Position numbers and translations under genes: made by a program
The notes under the pieces: generated by a model
The model's input: only the letters and a program-made list of their open reading frames with translations
Database searches by the model: none
What the model was told of the DNA's origin: nothing
Part shown: piece after piece, positions 42,604 to 52,659 of the stretch
Numbering within the stretch: position 1 is the first letter of the stretch
Layout of the letters: each line of letters starts with the position of its first letter
Assembly: GCF_011806455.1 (NCBI RefSeq)
Contig: NZ_JAATOT010000002.1
Coordinates: 62,001 to 126,000 of the forward strand
Length of the DNA: 64,000 nt
Source: Celeribacter sp. HF31
GTDB lineage: Bacteria > Pseudomonadota > Alphaproteobacteria > Rhodobacterales > Rhodobacteraceae
Direction: 5' to 3'

Positions 42604-43355
42604 GACGCCACGGCCAGCCGCAGGGATTTGCGGGCCGGCCCCTGCCCCAGACGTCCATCCAGAACCGCATCCGGGTCTTTTGCCGCTTGTTTCAACACTG
42701 GCAAATGCATTACCGCGTCAATCATCGGCGCGCGGGCGGTTTTCGGCAATTTGCCCAACTGCTGCGCGCCCCAACGACCCTGTTCCAGAGCCTCTTTTGC
42801 AAGCTCTGACACCGCCTCCGGTCGCCCATCAACGAGCGGAATTCGCCCCGCCGATTGCAACCCCGGAATGGCCATCAGATAGCGCGCCAATCCGCCCGCA
42901 TAGCCCAGAGCGTTGAGCGCTTTGGTCGCCGTCTCAGGCGCCCCCAAGAGCCGCGCAGAAAGATGCATCGGGATGGCGTAGCTGTTGTGCAGATAGGTCC
43001 TGAGCGCCGTCGCATCCTCATGCGGATCACGGTAAATGTCCCATTGCCGTGCGGTGACCGTGGCATCCAAAGCCTGCGCAGACGCCGTGTCCAGAACCGC
43101 CGCCAGTGGCCCCGCCACCTCATGGGCGCGCGGCGCCTTGCCGTCGATTTTCTCCTGCAACACGTCGCGCCAGAACTGCAACCGCATCTCGGCGATCATG
43201 GATTCTTGCGTCACCCAAGGCGCCTTTGCGACCTCAAGGCAAAAGGCATGGATCGGGAACAACACCTCGCGCGCCGCCAAAGGCGCGGCCATGGTGGCGC
43301 GGAACCGGTCTTCGTCGCCCTTTTGGACGATCTCTGCGCAGGCCTGAACCGACAT
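42576..43355 (-). CDS. Squalene/phytoene synthase family protein (NDUFAF6-like)
   Basis: A 259-aa protein starting at 43355, where its ATG overlaps the cimA stop (TAATG). The all-helical isoprenoid synthase fold is recognisable (IHAFCLEVAKAPW, LQFWRDVLQEK, AIPMHLSARLLGAPE, YAGGLARYLMAIPGL). The two DxxxD prenyl-diphosphate motifs of true phytoene/squalene synthases are not evident. In sequence it resembles the C8orf38/NDUFAF6 branch, assembly factors of respiratory complex I, more than a terpene enzyme. Function inferred only. Confidence 0.72.
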   Translation of the reverse strand: MSVQACAEIVQKGDEDRFRATMAAPLAAREVLFPIHAFCLEVAKAPWVTQESMIAEMRLQFWRDVLQEKIDGKAPRAHEVAGPLAAVLDTASAQALDATVTARQWDIYRDPHEDATALRTYLHNSYAIPMHLSARLLGAPETATKALNALGYAGGLARYLMAIPGLQSAGRIPLVDGRPEAVSELAKEALEQGRWGAQQLGKLPKTARAPMIDAVMHLPVLKQAAKDPDAVLDGRLGQGPARKSLRLAVASQSPSWAFF

Positions 43356-44995
43356 TATTCGGCCCCGAGCGCGGTCGCGCCATCGCGCAGAAGTTTCCAC
43401 AGAACCGCATCCAGAAGCGCCTCGAAAGACGCGTCGATTATGTTCGAGGACACGCCCACAGTCGACCAGCGACGGCCAAGGCCGTCCTCAAAGTCGATGA
43501 TGACGCGGGTGCGCGCCTCCGTGCCGCCATTGGTAATCCTGACTTTAAAATCAACGAGTTCCATGTCGGTGATCATCTCGGAATAGGGTCCGAGATCTTT
43601 GACAAGCGCTTTCGAGAGCGCGTTGACCGGGCCGCCGTCGCTGCCGTCGGCCATGATGCCTTCGGACACAGACAGATGCCGCTCACCGCCGATGTTGACC
43701 ACCACCGTGACCTCAGAGAGGTGAATTTCACGCCCCCTGGCATCGCGGCGGCGCTCGACCGTGGCGCGGTAGCGCTCGACCTCGAAAAATGCGGGCATGA
43801 GGCCCAACTCGCGGCGGGCTTCGAGTTCAAAAGACGCCTGCGCGGTGTCGTAGGAATAGCCCTCGCTTTCGCGCTGTTTGATCCGGTCGAGAATGCGACC
43901 GAGATCGGCCCGCTCCGAGACCTCCAGCCCCATATCCGCCAGACGCGAGCGCAGGTTCGACTGCCCTGCCTGATTGGACATCGGCACGATCCGGGCGTTG
44001 CCGACGGTCTCGGGCGGGATGTGTTCGTAGGTGGTCGGGTCCTTGAGAATGGCGGAGGCATGGAGCCCCGCCTTATGCGCGAAAGCCGAGGCGCCAACGT
44101 AGGGCGCAGAGCGCAGCGGCACACGGTTCAGGATATCGTCGAGCATGCGCGAGGTTTTGACGAGGCTCTTCAGGGCGTCTTCGGAGACGCCTGTGTCGAG
44201 CGTCGATTTATACGGCTCTTTCAACAGGAATGTCGGGATCAGCGTCGTCAGATTGGCATTGCCGCAGCGCTCTCCAAGGCCGTTCAATGTCCCCTGCACC
44301 TGCCGCGCACCGGCGTTGACGGCGGCCAGCGAATTGGCGACCGCATTGCCGGTGTCGTCATGGGTGTGAATGCCCAGATGCGTTCCGGGAATGCCCGCCT
44401 CAATCACCTTGAGCGTGATCTGATAGACCTCACCGGGCAGCGCACCGCCGTTGGTATCGCAAAGCACGATCCAGCGCGCACCCGCCTTATACGCGGCCTG
44501 ACAACAGGCGATCGCATAGTCCGGGTTGGCTTTGTAGCCATCAAAGAAATGCTCGGCGTCGAACAGCGCTTCACGCCCCTGCGCCACCAGATGGGCGATG
44601 GATTTTTCGATGTTCTCGATGTTCTCCTCGAGCGTGATGCCAAGCGCCGTGGTGACGTGGAAATCATGGGTCTTGCCGACGAGACAGACGGAGTCCGTGC
44701 CCGCGTTCAACACGCCCGCAAGCACTTCATCGTTTTCTGCAGAGCGTCCGGCGCGTTTGGTCATGCCGAAGGCGGTGAAACGGGCTTTGGTCTTGGGCGC
44801 ATCGGCGAAGAATTCGCTGTCGGTCGGATTGGCACCGGGCCAACCGCCCTCGATGTAATCGACGCCGAGATGGTCGAGCGCATCGGCGATCAGGTGCTTT
44901 TCCTCGGTGGAAAATTGCACGCCTTGGGTTTGCTGGCCGTCGCGGAGTGTGGTGTCGTAGAGGTAGAGGCGGTCTTTTTCGCTTGTTGTGGTCAT
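43355..44995 (-). CDS. cimA: Citramalate synthase
   Basis: A 546-aa enzyme condensing pyruvate and acetyl-CoA to citramalate, the first step of threonine-independent isoleucine synthesis. Start 44995 has GGGAGCGAG upstream. The TIM-barrel N-terminus is YLYDTTLRDGQQTQGVQFS, with metal His pair LGIHTHDDTGNAVANSLAAV and GLGERCGNANL. The C-terminal LeuA dimer/regulatory domain follows from about residue 390, the site of end-product inhibition in the family. GWPGANPTDSEFF favours CimA over 2-isopropylmalate or homocitrate synthase. It lies between cysS and the NDUFAF6-like gene. Confidence 0.93.
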   Translation of the reverse strand: MTTTSEKDRLYLYDTTLRDGQQTQGVQFSTEEKHLIADALDHLGVDYIEGGWPGANPTDSEFFADAPKTKARFTAFGMTKRAGRSAENDEVLAGVLNAGTDSVCLVGKTHDFHVTTALGITLEENIENIEKSIAHLVAQGREALFDAEHFFDGYKANPDYAIACCQAAYKAGARWIVLCDTNGGALPGEVYQITLKVIEAGIPGTHLGIHTHDDTGNAVANSLAAVNAGARQVQGTLNGLGERCGNANLTTLIPTFLLKEPYKSTLDTGVSEDALKSLVKTSRMLDDILNRVPLRSAPYVGASAFAHKAGLHASAILKDPTTYEHIPPETVGNARIVPMSNQAGQSNLRSRLADMGLEVSERADLGRILDRIKQRESEGYSYDTAQASFELEARRELGLMPAFFEVERYRATVERRRDARGREIHLSEVTVVVNIGGERHLSVSEGIMADGSDGGPVNALSKALVKDLGPYSEMITDMELVDFKVRITNGGTEARTRVIIDFEDGLGRRWSTVGVSSNIIDASFEALLDAVLWKLLRDGATALGAE

Positions 44996-45107
44996 TGCTC
45001 GCTCCCTTTTTTGCCCGTGGGCACCACGGGCTGCGCCTGCCTTCCCCCCGGCAGGCGCACATGCGCCCGCCAAGTCAGGCTCCGCCCTCCGTTTACAGAA
45101 CTGCGCA

Positions 45108-46475
<1,368 letters not shown>

Positions 46476-46666
46476 AAGCTAGTCCCTCAGGGTGTCCCCC
46501 GCGGGCTTATCAGCTTCCATTTCAGGTGAAAAGAGACCGGACCCGCGCGACGATGTCAGCGGATAATGCAGCAGCAGATAATGATGGCGGCACGGTTGGT
46601 CATACCGCCCTTGTAGCGCGGGTTTTCGTGCTTGCAAAGCCTTGTTTGTGGCGGCAGGCTCGCGGC

Positions 46667-47485
46667 ATGACAGAGACATCACTCAGAGACCTCCACCGCC
46701 CCGGACAGCCGTTTATTCTCGCCAACGCCTGGGACGCCGGATCGGCGCGCGTGTTGGCGGGACTGGGCGCGCAAGCCATTGCCACCTCCTCTGCCGCGCA
46801 GGCCTTTACCCTCGGGCGCCCCGATGGCGGAACGATCACACGCGACGAGGCGCTGGCCCATGCCCAGGAGCTTGTGGTCGCCGTCTCCGTGCCGGTCTCT
46901 GGCGATTTCGAGAACGGGTTTTCCAATGATCCCGACGAGGTCGCACGCACCGTAAAACTGGCCTATGAGGCTGGATTGTCGGGGATTTCCATCGAGGACA
47001 CTGCGTTTCCAAAGGCAGGCGCTCGGGAGTTTGATCTGGCGGTCGACTGCATCAAAGCCGCCGTGAGCGCCGCCCGCGCCCTGCCTGGAGATTTCGTTTT
47101 GGTGGCCCGCGCCGACGGGGTGATGAATGGCGACTACGATCTGGACGAGGCCCTGCGGCGCATCCGCGCCTTTGACGCAGCGGGGGCGGATTGTCTCTAT
47201 GTGCCCTGTCCCGGCACCATCGACGATCTGAAAACCGTGGTGGCGGCGACCGAGAAACCGGTGAACGCCCTGCCCGTCGGCCCACTGCAAAACCTGACCC
47301 GCGCCGATTTTGCGGCCCTCGGCGTGGCGCGTATTTCACTTGGCTCTTTGCTGGCGCGGTCGGTCCACGAGCGCCTGATCGCCAACGCCGAAGACATCCT
47401 GAGCCAAGGCGACTTTTCCACCTGCACCCCCGCCGGATCGGACCGGGTGGATGCGCTTCTCGCCAAAGGAGCCCGCCATGAGTGA
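46667..47485 (+). CDS. Isocitrate lyase/PEP mutase family enzyme
   Basis: A 272-aa TIM-barrel enzyme. Start 46667 begins MTETSLRDLHRPGQPFILANAWDAGSARVL, typical of the family. The metal site is in SGDFENGFSND (DxxGYG position altered to ENGF) and GISIEDTAF; FVLVARADG supplies later residues. The group contains PEP mutase, oxaloacetate decarboxylase, 2-methylisocitrate lyase and carboxyphosphonoenolpyruvate mutase. No isocitrate-lyase KKCGH motif is seen, so a small 2-oxo acid reaction is more likely. The stop overlaps the mazG start by 8 bp. Confidence 0.85.
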   Translation: MTETSLRDLHRPGQPFILANAWDAGSARVLAGLGAQAIATSSAAQAFTLGRPDGGTITRDEALAHAQELVVAVSVPVSGDFENGFSNDPDEVARTVKLAYEAGLSGISIEDTAFPKAGAREFDLAVDCIKAAVSAARALPGDFVLVARADGVMNGDYDLDEALRRIRAFDAAGADCLYVPCPGTIDDLKTVVAATEKPVNALPVGPLQNLTRADFAALGVARISLGSLLARSVHERLIANAEDILSQGDFSTCTPAGSDRVDALLAKGARHE

Positions 47486-48302
47486 TCCCATTCACAACGT
47501 CCCGCAAGGCATTGAACAGCTTTTGGAAATCATGCGCCGGTTGCGCGACCCGGAGAGCGGCTGTCCCTGGGACATCGAACAGGATTTCGCGACCATCTCG
47601 CCCTATACGATCGAAGAGGCCTATGAGGTCGACGACGCCATCGCGCGCGGTGATATGGAGGATCTGAAATCCGAGCTGGGGGACCTGTTGTTCCAATCGG
47701 TGTTTCAGGCGCAGATTGCCTCAGACAAAGGGCTTTTCGACTTTCACGACGTCGCGCAAACCATTGCCTCCAAAATGATTTCCCGCCATCCACATGTTTT
47801 TGGTGATGAGAGCAATCAAAAGTCGCCGGAGCAGCAAACCGTCGATTGGGAAAAGGAAAAAGCCAAGGAGCGCGCGCGCCGTGGGGAGACCCGCGTGCTC
47901 GACGGCGTGGCCATGGGCCTTCCCGCTTTGATGCGCGCGCAGAAGCTGCAAAAACGCGCGGCGCGCGTGGGCTTTGACTGGCCGGACACGTCGCATGTTC
48001 TGGACAAAATCCGCGAGGAAGCCGCCGAATTGGAAGAGGCGCGTGACAGGTTGACGAAAGACGAGGTCTTCGAGGAATTTGGCGATTTGCTTTTCGTCGT
48101 GGTCAATCTGGGGCGGCATTTGGGTGTGGATGCCGAAGAGGCGCTGCGCGCCTGCAACGCCAAATTTACGCGTCGTTTCAATGCGATTGAGGATGAACTT
48201 AAGACAAAAGGCAAGACCCCTGCGGACAGCGATCTTGCCGAAATGGATGCGCTTTGGGACAAAGTCAAAGCTGAGGAGAAGGCGGCCCGAAAGCAAAAGT
48301 GA
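47478..48302 (+). CDS. mazG: Nucleoside triphosphate pyrophosphohydrolase MazG
   Basis: A 274-aa house-cleaning enzyme that hydrolyses (d)NTPs to monophosphates. There are two MazG domains: the first has CPWDIEQDFATISPYTIEEAYEVDDAI, ELGDLLFQSVFQAQIA (EExxE...ExxD metal site); the second has REEAAELEEARDR and EEFGDLLFVVVNLGR. Start ATG at 47478 overlaps the upstream stop, implying coupling with the PEP-mutase-family gene, although no metabolic link is known. Confidence 0.94.
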   Translation: MSDPIHNVPQGIEQLLEIMRRLRDPESGCPWDIEQDFATISPYTIEEAYEVDDAIARGDMEDLKSELGDLLFQSVFQAQIASDKGLFDFHDVAQTIASKMISRHPHVFGDESNQKSPEQQTVDWEKEKAKERARRGETRVLDGVAMGLPALMRAQKLQKRAARVGFDWPDTSHVLDKIREEAAELEEARDRLTKDEVFEEFGDLLFVVVNLGRHLGVDAEEALRACNAKFTRRFNAIEDELKTKGKTPADSDLAEMDALWDKVKAEEKAARKQK

Positions 48303-48371
48303 CCTGCGAGGCCCCTTGACCTGAGTGTTTTACTCGGATTTAACGAGCGCGACCAATCAAAGGAAGTCCCT

Positions 48372-49376
48372 ATGACCGCGCTCAAACTCGCTCTCCCCCT
48401 GTCTCTTCTGGCCACCTCTGCCGTCGCCGATGTGAACGTTTATTCCTATCGCCAGCCGGAGCTGATCCAGCCGCTGGTCGATGCCTTCACCGAAGAAACC
48501 GGCATTCAGGTCAATGTCGCTTATCTGGTCGAGGGCCTCACCGAACGTCTGAAGGCCGAGGGCGACCGTTCGCCCGCTGATGTAATCCTCACCGTCGACA
48601 TCGCGCGTCTCGCCGAAGCTGTGGACGCGGGCGTGACCCAGCCGCTGATGACCGAGACGCTTGAACAAAACATCCCCGTCGAATTCCATGACCCGGAGGG
48701 CAATTGGTGGGGCGTGACCTCGCGCGCGCGGATCGTTTACGCCTCGAAAGAGCGCGTCGCAGAGGGCGAAGTGACCACCTATGAGGACCTCGCCGATCCG
48801 AAATGGAAAGGCCGCATCTGCACCCGCTCCGGCATGCACACCTATATGATCGGCCTGACCTCCGCCTATCTCGCGCATCACGGGCCCGAGGAAACCAAAG
48901 CCTGGCTCGAAGGCCTCAAGGCCAACCTCGCCCGCAAACCCCAAGGCAACGATCGCGCACAGGTCAAGGCGATCTGGGCTGGCGAATGCGACATCTCACT
49001 GGGCAACACCTATTACATGGGCGAAATGCTGGCCGATGAGGAACAGCGCGAATGGGCCAACTCCGTGCGCCTCGATTTCCCGCGTTTTGACGTCGAGGGT
49101 GGCGGCACGCATGTGAACATCTCCGGCGTTGCGCTGACGAAATCGTCGAAGAACACCGAGGAAGCCGTTCAATTCATTGAATTCCTGACCTCCAAACACG
49201 CGCAGGAAATCTACGCCGAGGCGAACTCCGAATACCCCGTCGTGCCGGGCACCGAGGCTTCCGATCTGGTGAAAAGCTGGGGCGATTTGCACCCGGACAA
49301 CATCCCTCTGGCGCGACTGGCCGAAGAACGCGCCGAAGCCCTGCGCCTGACGGAAGAAGTCGATTACGACGGCTGA
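48372..49376 (+). CDS. Fe(3+)-type periplasmic solute-binding protein (orphan)
   Basis: A 334-aa protein with a signal peptide (MTALKLALPLSLLATSAVA). The mature protein matches FbpA/FutA ferric-binding proteins: VNVYSYRQPELIQPLVDAF, ADVILTVDIARLAEA, NWWGVTSRARIVYAS, DLADPKWKGRICTR, with paired Tyr in NTYYMGEM, the usual iron ligands. No permease or ATPase gene follows; transcription appears to end here. Upstream, GAGTGTTTTACTC (about 48323) is an imperfect inverted repeat of unknown meaning. Confidence 0.88.
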   Translation: MTALKLALPLSLLATSAVADVNVYSYRQPELIQPLVDAFTEETGIQVNVAYLVEGLTERLKAEGDRSPADVILTVDIARLAEAVDAGVTQPLMTETLEQNIPVEFHDPEGNWWGVTSRARIVYASKERVAEGEVTTYEDLADPKWKGRICTRSGMHTYMIGLTSAYLAHHGPEETKAWLEGLKANLARKPQGNDRAQVKAIWAGECDISLGNTYYMGEMLADEEQREWANSVRLDFPRFDVEGGGTHVNISGVALTKSSKNTEEAVQFIEFLTSKHAQEIYAEANSEYPVVPGTEASDLVKSWGDLHPDNIPLARLAEERAEALRLTEEVDYDG

Positions 49377-49629
49377 TCGTTGAGCGCCAATTGCTCAGAC
49401 ATGCGCGGTGGGGCTTTGGCACCACCGCAGATCGCCCGCAAAATTTGACCAAGCGCTCAATTTAACCAAATCAACAGATTGACAGCGCGCGATCTCTACC
49501 ACATATGGGCATCAAACGCACCTTCCGATCAAAAACGGTCGTTTTTACAGAAAATTCACCGGCGCCGTAGGGCGACCTTAACCTTTTTGATGTCTTGTCC
49601 CGGCAAAAGCTGTGGCGAGAAATCAAGAG

Positions 49630-50142
49630 ATGACCGACATGACTGAGCGCAGATTCGACATCGCGGGCCTCACCGCCCCCTCGGCCCTCTCGTCCCTGAC
49701 CATCCGCGCGATGGAACTGGCGGATTTGCCCTGCCTGCTTGAGATGATCCGCGACCTGCAAACGGTGACCAAGGATCAATTGCAGCTCGATGCGGATGCT
49801 CTGATCGACCTGCTCTACGCCTCCTCGCCCTGGGCCCGCATCATGGTTGCCGAACGGAATGGCGTCCTGATCGGGTACACCGCCCTTGTCGGCGGGCTGC
49901 AACTGAGCCCCGTCGATCGCGCCATGCAGATGCATCATCTCTATGTCCGACCCGACTATCGCGGTGAAGGCGTTGCGCGCGCCTTGACCCAGGCGGCCCG
50001 GGCCGTGGCGCATCACCTCGGCTGCGGCACGTTGAGTGTCGGCATCCTGAGCACTTCGGAGACCGCAAAAGCCGCCTATCGCGCTGTCGGTTTCGAACGC
50101 CCTTCCCTGCGGTCTCCGCATTACGAAATGGCGCTCGCCTGA
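49630..50142 (+). CDS. GNAT-family N-acetyltransferase (tandem copy 1)
   Basis: A GNAT protein of about 170 aa; the start is ambiguous (GTG 49612, ATG 49630 or ATG 49639). The core is SLTIRAMELADLPCLLEMIRDL, WARIMVAERNGVLIGYTALV, and the acetyl-CoA loop VRPDYRGEGVARALTQ (R/QxxGxG/A type) followed by ILSTSETAKAAYRAVGF. It is clearly a paralogue of the gene at 50335 (shared LTIR start, ALIDL, VAER-G, LVGG, HHLY). Substrate unknown; the family acetylates amines in small molecules or proteins. Confidence 0.88.
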   Translation: MTDMTERRFDIAGLTAPSALSSLTIRAMELADLPCLLEMIRDLQTVTKDQLQLDADALIDLLYASSPWARIMVAERNGVLIGYTALVGGLQLSPVDRAMQMHHLYVRPDYRGEGVARALTQAARAVAHHLGCGTLSVGILSTSETAKAAYRAVGFERPSLRSPHYEMALA

Positions 50143-50151
50143 GCTTTGCGC

Positions 50152-50180
50152 TTGACAGCTTCCCCCGCGCCGCGCAGATT
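50152..50180 (+). promoter_or_regulatory. Promoter of the FYW leader / GNAT copy 2 transcript
   Basis: TTGACA (50152-50157), a 17-base spacer and CAGATT (50175-50180). The -35 box is a perfect sigma-70 match; the -10 is weak. Transcription would start at about 50187-50188, that is on the ATG of the leader ORF, making the leader mRNA leaderless like trpL of Sinorhizobium meliloti. Confidence 0.55.
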
Positions 50181-50187
50181 GGGTCTC

Positions 50188-50238
50188 ATGACACAGACCG
50201 CTTCCATGACTGTTTTTTATTGGACCGAGCTTACATAA
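50188..50238 (+). CDS. Putative 16-aa leader peptide with Phe-Tyr-Trp run
   Basis: ATG at 50188 opens a 16-codon frame, MTQTASMTVFYWTELT, closed by TAA at 50236-50238. The consecutive codons TTT-TAT-TGG (50215-50223) specify Phe, Tyr and Trp, one of each aromatic amino acid. No ribosome-binding site precedes it, but the predicted start of transcription falls on the ATG. Position before alternative hairpins and a terminator gives it the form of an attenuation peptide. Not known to me from any published family. Confidence 0.55.
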   Translation: MTQTASMTVFYWTELT

Positions 50239-50292
50239 GCGCGGCCTTTCAGCTTGGAACATTGAACAGCCGCCACAAGAGGCGGCTTTTTT
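50229..50292 (+). terminator. Attenuator: antiterminator and intrinsic terminator before GNAT copy 2
   Basis: The terminator is AGCCGCC (50268-50274), loop ACAAGA, GGCGGCT (50281-50287), then a run of T to 50292. The competing arm GCGGC (50241-50245) can pair with GCCGC (50269-50273) to form an antiterminator. A small hairpin GCTTA-CA-TAAGC (50229-50240) covers the leader stop codon. A ribosome stalled on the FYW codons would leave GCGGC free, one at the stop codon would cover it. Confidence 0.6.
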
Positions 50293-50334
50293 CATGTCAA
50301 ACTTCCCCTCCTGTGGCGCCCCCAGGAGAAAAAC

Positions 50335-50838
50335 ATGACCTTACTGACAAAGATTTCCGCCCCGAAGGACAGCCTCACGATCCGACGCGCGCGTTGGGGC
50401 GACAAGGATGCGCTGTTGCAGATGATCCACGCGCTGGCGCATCATCATGGCGATGAGCCGGAGCTGGACCTGTCCGGCCTCATTGATCTGATGCGCGCCG
50501 ATCTGCCGTGGTTGCGGCTTTTGGTGGCGGAGCGCGGCGGCGCGCTGGTCGGCTATGCCGGATTGGTCGGTGGTGTGCGCCTGCACCACGGGCAGAAAAC
50601 GCTGGACCTACATCATCTTTACATCGCCAAAGAGGCGCGCGGCCAAGGCATCGGGCGCGCCCTGATTGCCGAGGCGAAAGCCACCGCCATTGCCATGGGA
50701 TGCCACATCCTGACGGTTGGCACGCAGGACCACAATCTGGTCGCACAGGCCACCTATCGTGCTTGCGGCTTTGAACCGCAAACCCTCTCCGGCAAACGGT
50801 TTCAGATGATTTTGAAAGCGGATGAAGTCGCGCCTTAG
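50335..50838 (+). CDS. GNAT-family N-acetyltransferase (tandem copy 2, attenuator-controlled)
   Basis: A 167-aa GNAT acetyltransferase behind AGGAG with six bases spacing. The fold shows SLTIRRARWGDKDALLQMIHALA, LRLLVAERGGALVGYAGLVGG, the acetyl-CoA loop IAKEARGQGIGRALIAEA, and LVAQATYRACGFEP. It is a paralogue of the preceding gene. Unlike copy 1, it sits directly after an intrinsic terminator and an aromatic leader ORF, so its expression should depend on aromatic aminoacyl-tRNA levels. A substrate related to aromatic amino acids is a guess from that context. It is convergent with rnd, with stops almost touching. Confidence 0.9.
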   Translation: MTLLTKISAPKDSLTIRRARWGDKDALLQMIHALAHHHGDEPELDLSGLIDLMRADLPWLRLLVAERGGALVGYAGLVGGVRLHHGQKTLDLHHLYIAKEARGQGIGRALIAEAKATAIAMGCHILTVGTQDHNLVAQATYRACGFEPQTLSGKRFQMILKADEVAP

Positions 50839-51992
50839 AGCGCGATCACATCGACCCGCTGACCTTTGACGGCCAGACCGATCTCGCCGTTGCACAGGCG
50901 CAGCGCATCGTCGCCGAAGACCTCGGCACGCCAGCCTTTGAACACCGGCAGATCGCGCTTCCCGGCCGCGATCTGGTCGAGATCGGAGGCGGAGGCAATC
51001 ATCTTGGCAGCCACGTTAAAGCGGTCGGATTTCGCCTTGAGCAGCACCCGCAGCATATCCGCCAGCGCCGGGTTCACCTGAAGCTTGTCTTTCGACATAT
51101 CCAGCTTCGGCATCTCGGCGGCGGTATAATTCGACGCTTTTTCAATCGCTTGCAGGATGCCATCGGCGATCTCACCCTTGCGCGCTTCGCGCAGCAAAAG
51201 CCGTGAGCGCGACAGGTCTTGCGGTGTTTTGGGTTTCGTCGAGGCCAGCTCCAGCATCGCGTCGTCTTTGTAGACGCGGTTGCGCGGGATGTCCCGGCTC
51301 TGGGCATAGAATTCGCGGAAAGCGGCAAGTTCTTTGACGGCGGCGAGGAATTTGCCGGAGCTGGTGCGCGTTTTGACCCGCATCCAGGCATCGTCGGGCT
51401 CGACCACATAGGTCTCCGGCGACATCAGCACCTCAAGCTCCTCGGCCACCCATTTTTCACGGCCTTCGCGTTTGATCTCATCGCGCAGGAATTCGTAAAT
51501 CACCCGCAAATGCGTCACATCGGCCAACGCATAGTTTTCCTGCGCCTGCGTCAGCGGGCGGCGCGACCAATCGGTGAAGCGCGAGGTCTTGTCGAGGCTC
51601 TCCTTGGCAATCTTGCGCACGAGCGTCTCGTAGCCCACCTGTTCTCCAAAGCCACAGACCATCGCCGCCACCTGCGTGTCGAACAGAGGCGTCGGGATCA
51701 CCTGTCCCTGAATGTAGAAAATCTCGAGATCCTGGCGCGCGGCGTGGAAGACCTTGACCACGTTCTCATCGCGAAACAGCGCATAAAGCGGCGCGAGATC
51801 AAGCCCCTTCGCCAGCGGATCGACCAGAACCGCGTCCTCTTCGGCGTCACCCGGAACGGCAAGCTGCACGAGGCAAAGTTTGGAATAATAGGTCCGTTCG
51901 CGAAGGAACTCGGTGTCGACCGTGACATAAGGATGAGCTTTGGCGCGGTCGCAGAAAGCCTCGAGGCCTTCGGTCGTGGTGATGGTGATCAT
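50835..51992 (-). CDS. rnd: Ribonuclease D
   Basis: A 385-aa 3'-5' exoribonuclease for tRNA and small RNA 3' ends. The DEDD catalytic domain has VTVDTEFLRERTYYSKLCLVQLA (first Asp/Glu), FHAARQDLEIFYI (Asp), and ENYALADVTHLRVIYEFL (Tyr and Asp), occupying residues 1-190. An HRDC domain follows (PQDLSRSRLLLREARKGEIADGILQAI). Start 51992 gives the usual MITITTTEGLEAFC; the ribosome-binding site is A-rich and weak. The 3' ends of rnd and the GNAT gene overlap by 4 bp. Confidence 0.94.
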   Translation of the reverse strand: MITITTTEGLEAFCDRAKAHPYVTVDTEFLRERTYYSKLCLVQLAVPGDAEEDAVLVDPLAKGLDLAPLYALFRDENVVKVFHAARQDLEIFYIQGQVIPTPLFDTQVAAMVCGFGEQVGYETLVRKIAKESLDKTSRFTDWSRRPLTQAQENYALADVTHLRVIYEFLRDEIKREGREKWVAEELEVLMSPETYVVEPDDAWMRVKTRTSSGKFLAAVKELAAFREFYAQSRDIPRNRVYKDDAMLELASTKPKTPQDLSRSRLLLREARKGEIADGILQAIEKASNYTAAEMPKLDMSKDKLQVNPALADMLRVLLKAKSDRFNVAAKMIASASDLDQIAAGKRDLPVFKGWRAEVFGDDALRLCNGEIGLAVKGQRVDVIAL

Positions 51993-52064
51993 GTTGTTTT
52001 CTTTTGCCTGCGGTGCGGGGTCATCCCGGCGGTTCAATCGTGATACGGGGTTTGCGGCGGAATG

Positions 52065-52094
52065 AAAAGAACAAAGGGGGCGCAGAACGCCCCC
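52065..52094 (-). terminator. Rho-independent terminator of the DsrE-family gene
   Basis: On the minus strand GGGGGCG-TTCTG-CGCCCCC is followed by TTTGTTCTTT. It closes the unit that starts at 52526 and precedes rnd. Confidence 0.75.
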
Positions 52095-52154
52095 CTTTCC
52101 CGTGTTTATCCCCTATTTGCGCCCGTTTTGGGCGCAGATACGACGTTTGCTGAC

Positions 52155-52526
52155 TCAAGTGATCGGCAGGCTGCCCTTGGCCGCCATCATCAGTTCGACC
52201 ACGTCGGGGGCGGTGATGATTTCATAGTCCGGGTCCATCTGCTCGGCGCTGAACCCGTTGTGGATCATGCAGGCCCCGCAGATCCCGATGCGCCCGCCGG
52301 CCTCGCGGTAGGCTTTGACCAGATCGGCCACCGGCTCAAACGGTTTGCCGATGTCGATATCGTCGCAAGAGCCCGGCTGGCCCAGCTCGACGCCTTCGAC
52401 CATCAGCAAAACGATGGAGCTATGCCCCATTTTCTGCGCGTTGAGCGCCATGGTGAAGGCCACGGTCACCTTGCCCGGGTTGGAGTGGCCGTCAAAAATT
52501 GTGGCAACGAAATCAGCGGTTTTCAT
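52155..52526 (-). CDS. DsrE/DsrF-like family protein
   Basis: A 123-aa protein with the DsrE Rossmann-like fold: TADFVATIFDGHSNPGKVTVAFTMALNAQKMGH, VLLMVEGVELGQPG, and IGICGACMIHNGF, where the Cys pair CGAC corresponds to the sulfur-carrying position in relatives such as TusD/DsrE. It may move sulfane sulfur; no other sulfur-oxidation genes are near. Alone between purN and rnd. Confidence 0.82.
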   Translation of the reverse strand: MKTADFVATIFDGHSNPGKVTVAFTMALNAQKMGHSSIVLLMVEGVELGQPGSCDDIDIGKPFEPVADLVKAYREAGGRIGICGACMIHNGFSAEQMDPDYEIITAPDVVELMMAAKGSLPIT

Positions 52527-52659
52527 GCGATATCCTTTCGCGACATAGACACGGGTCCTGTGCGGACTCGCGTTATATTCTACATCTCGAATATATCTTT
52601 GAAAGGGCCGAAGGGATCACAGGCCCGCGACATCTCGCCCTAGTGGCACGGAGACCGGC

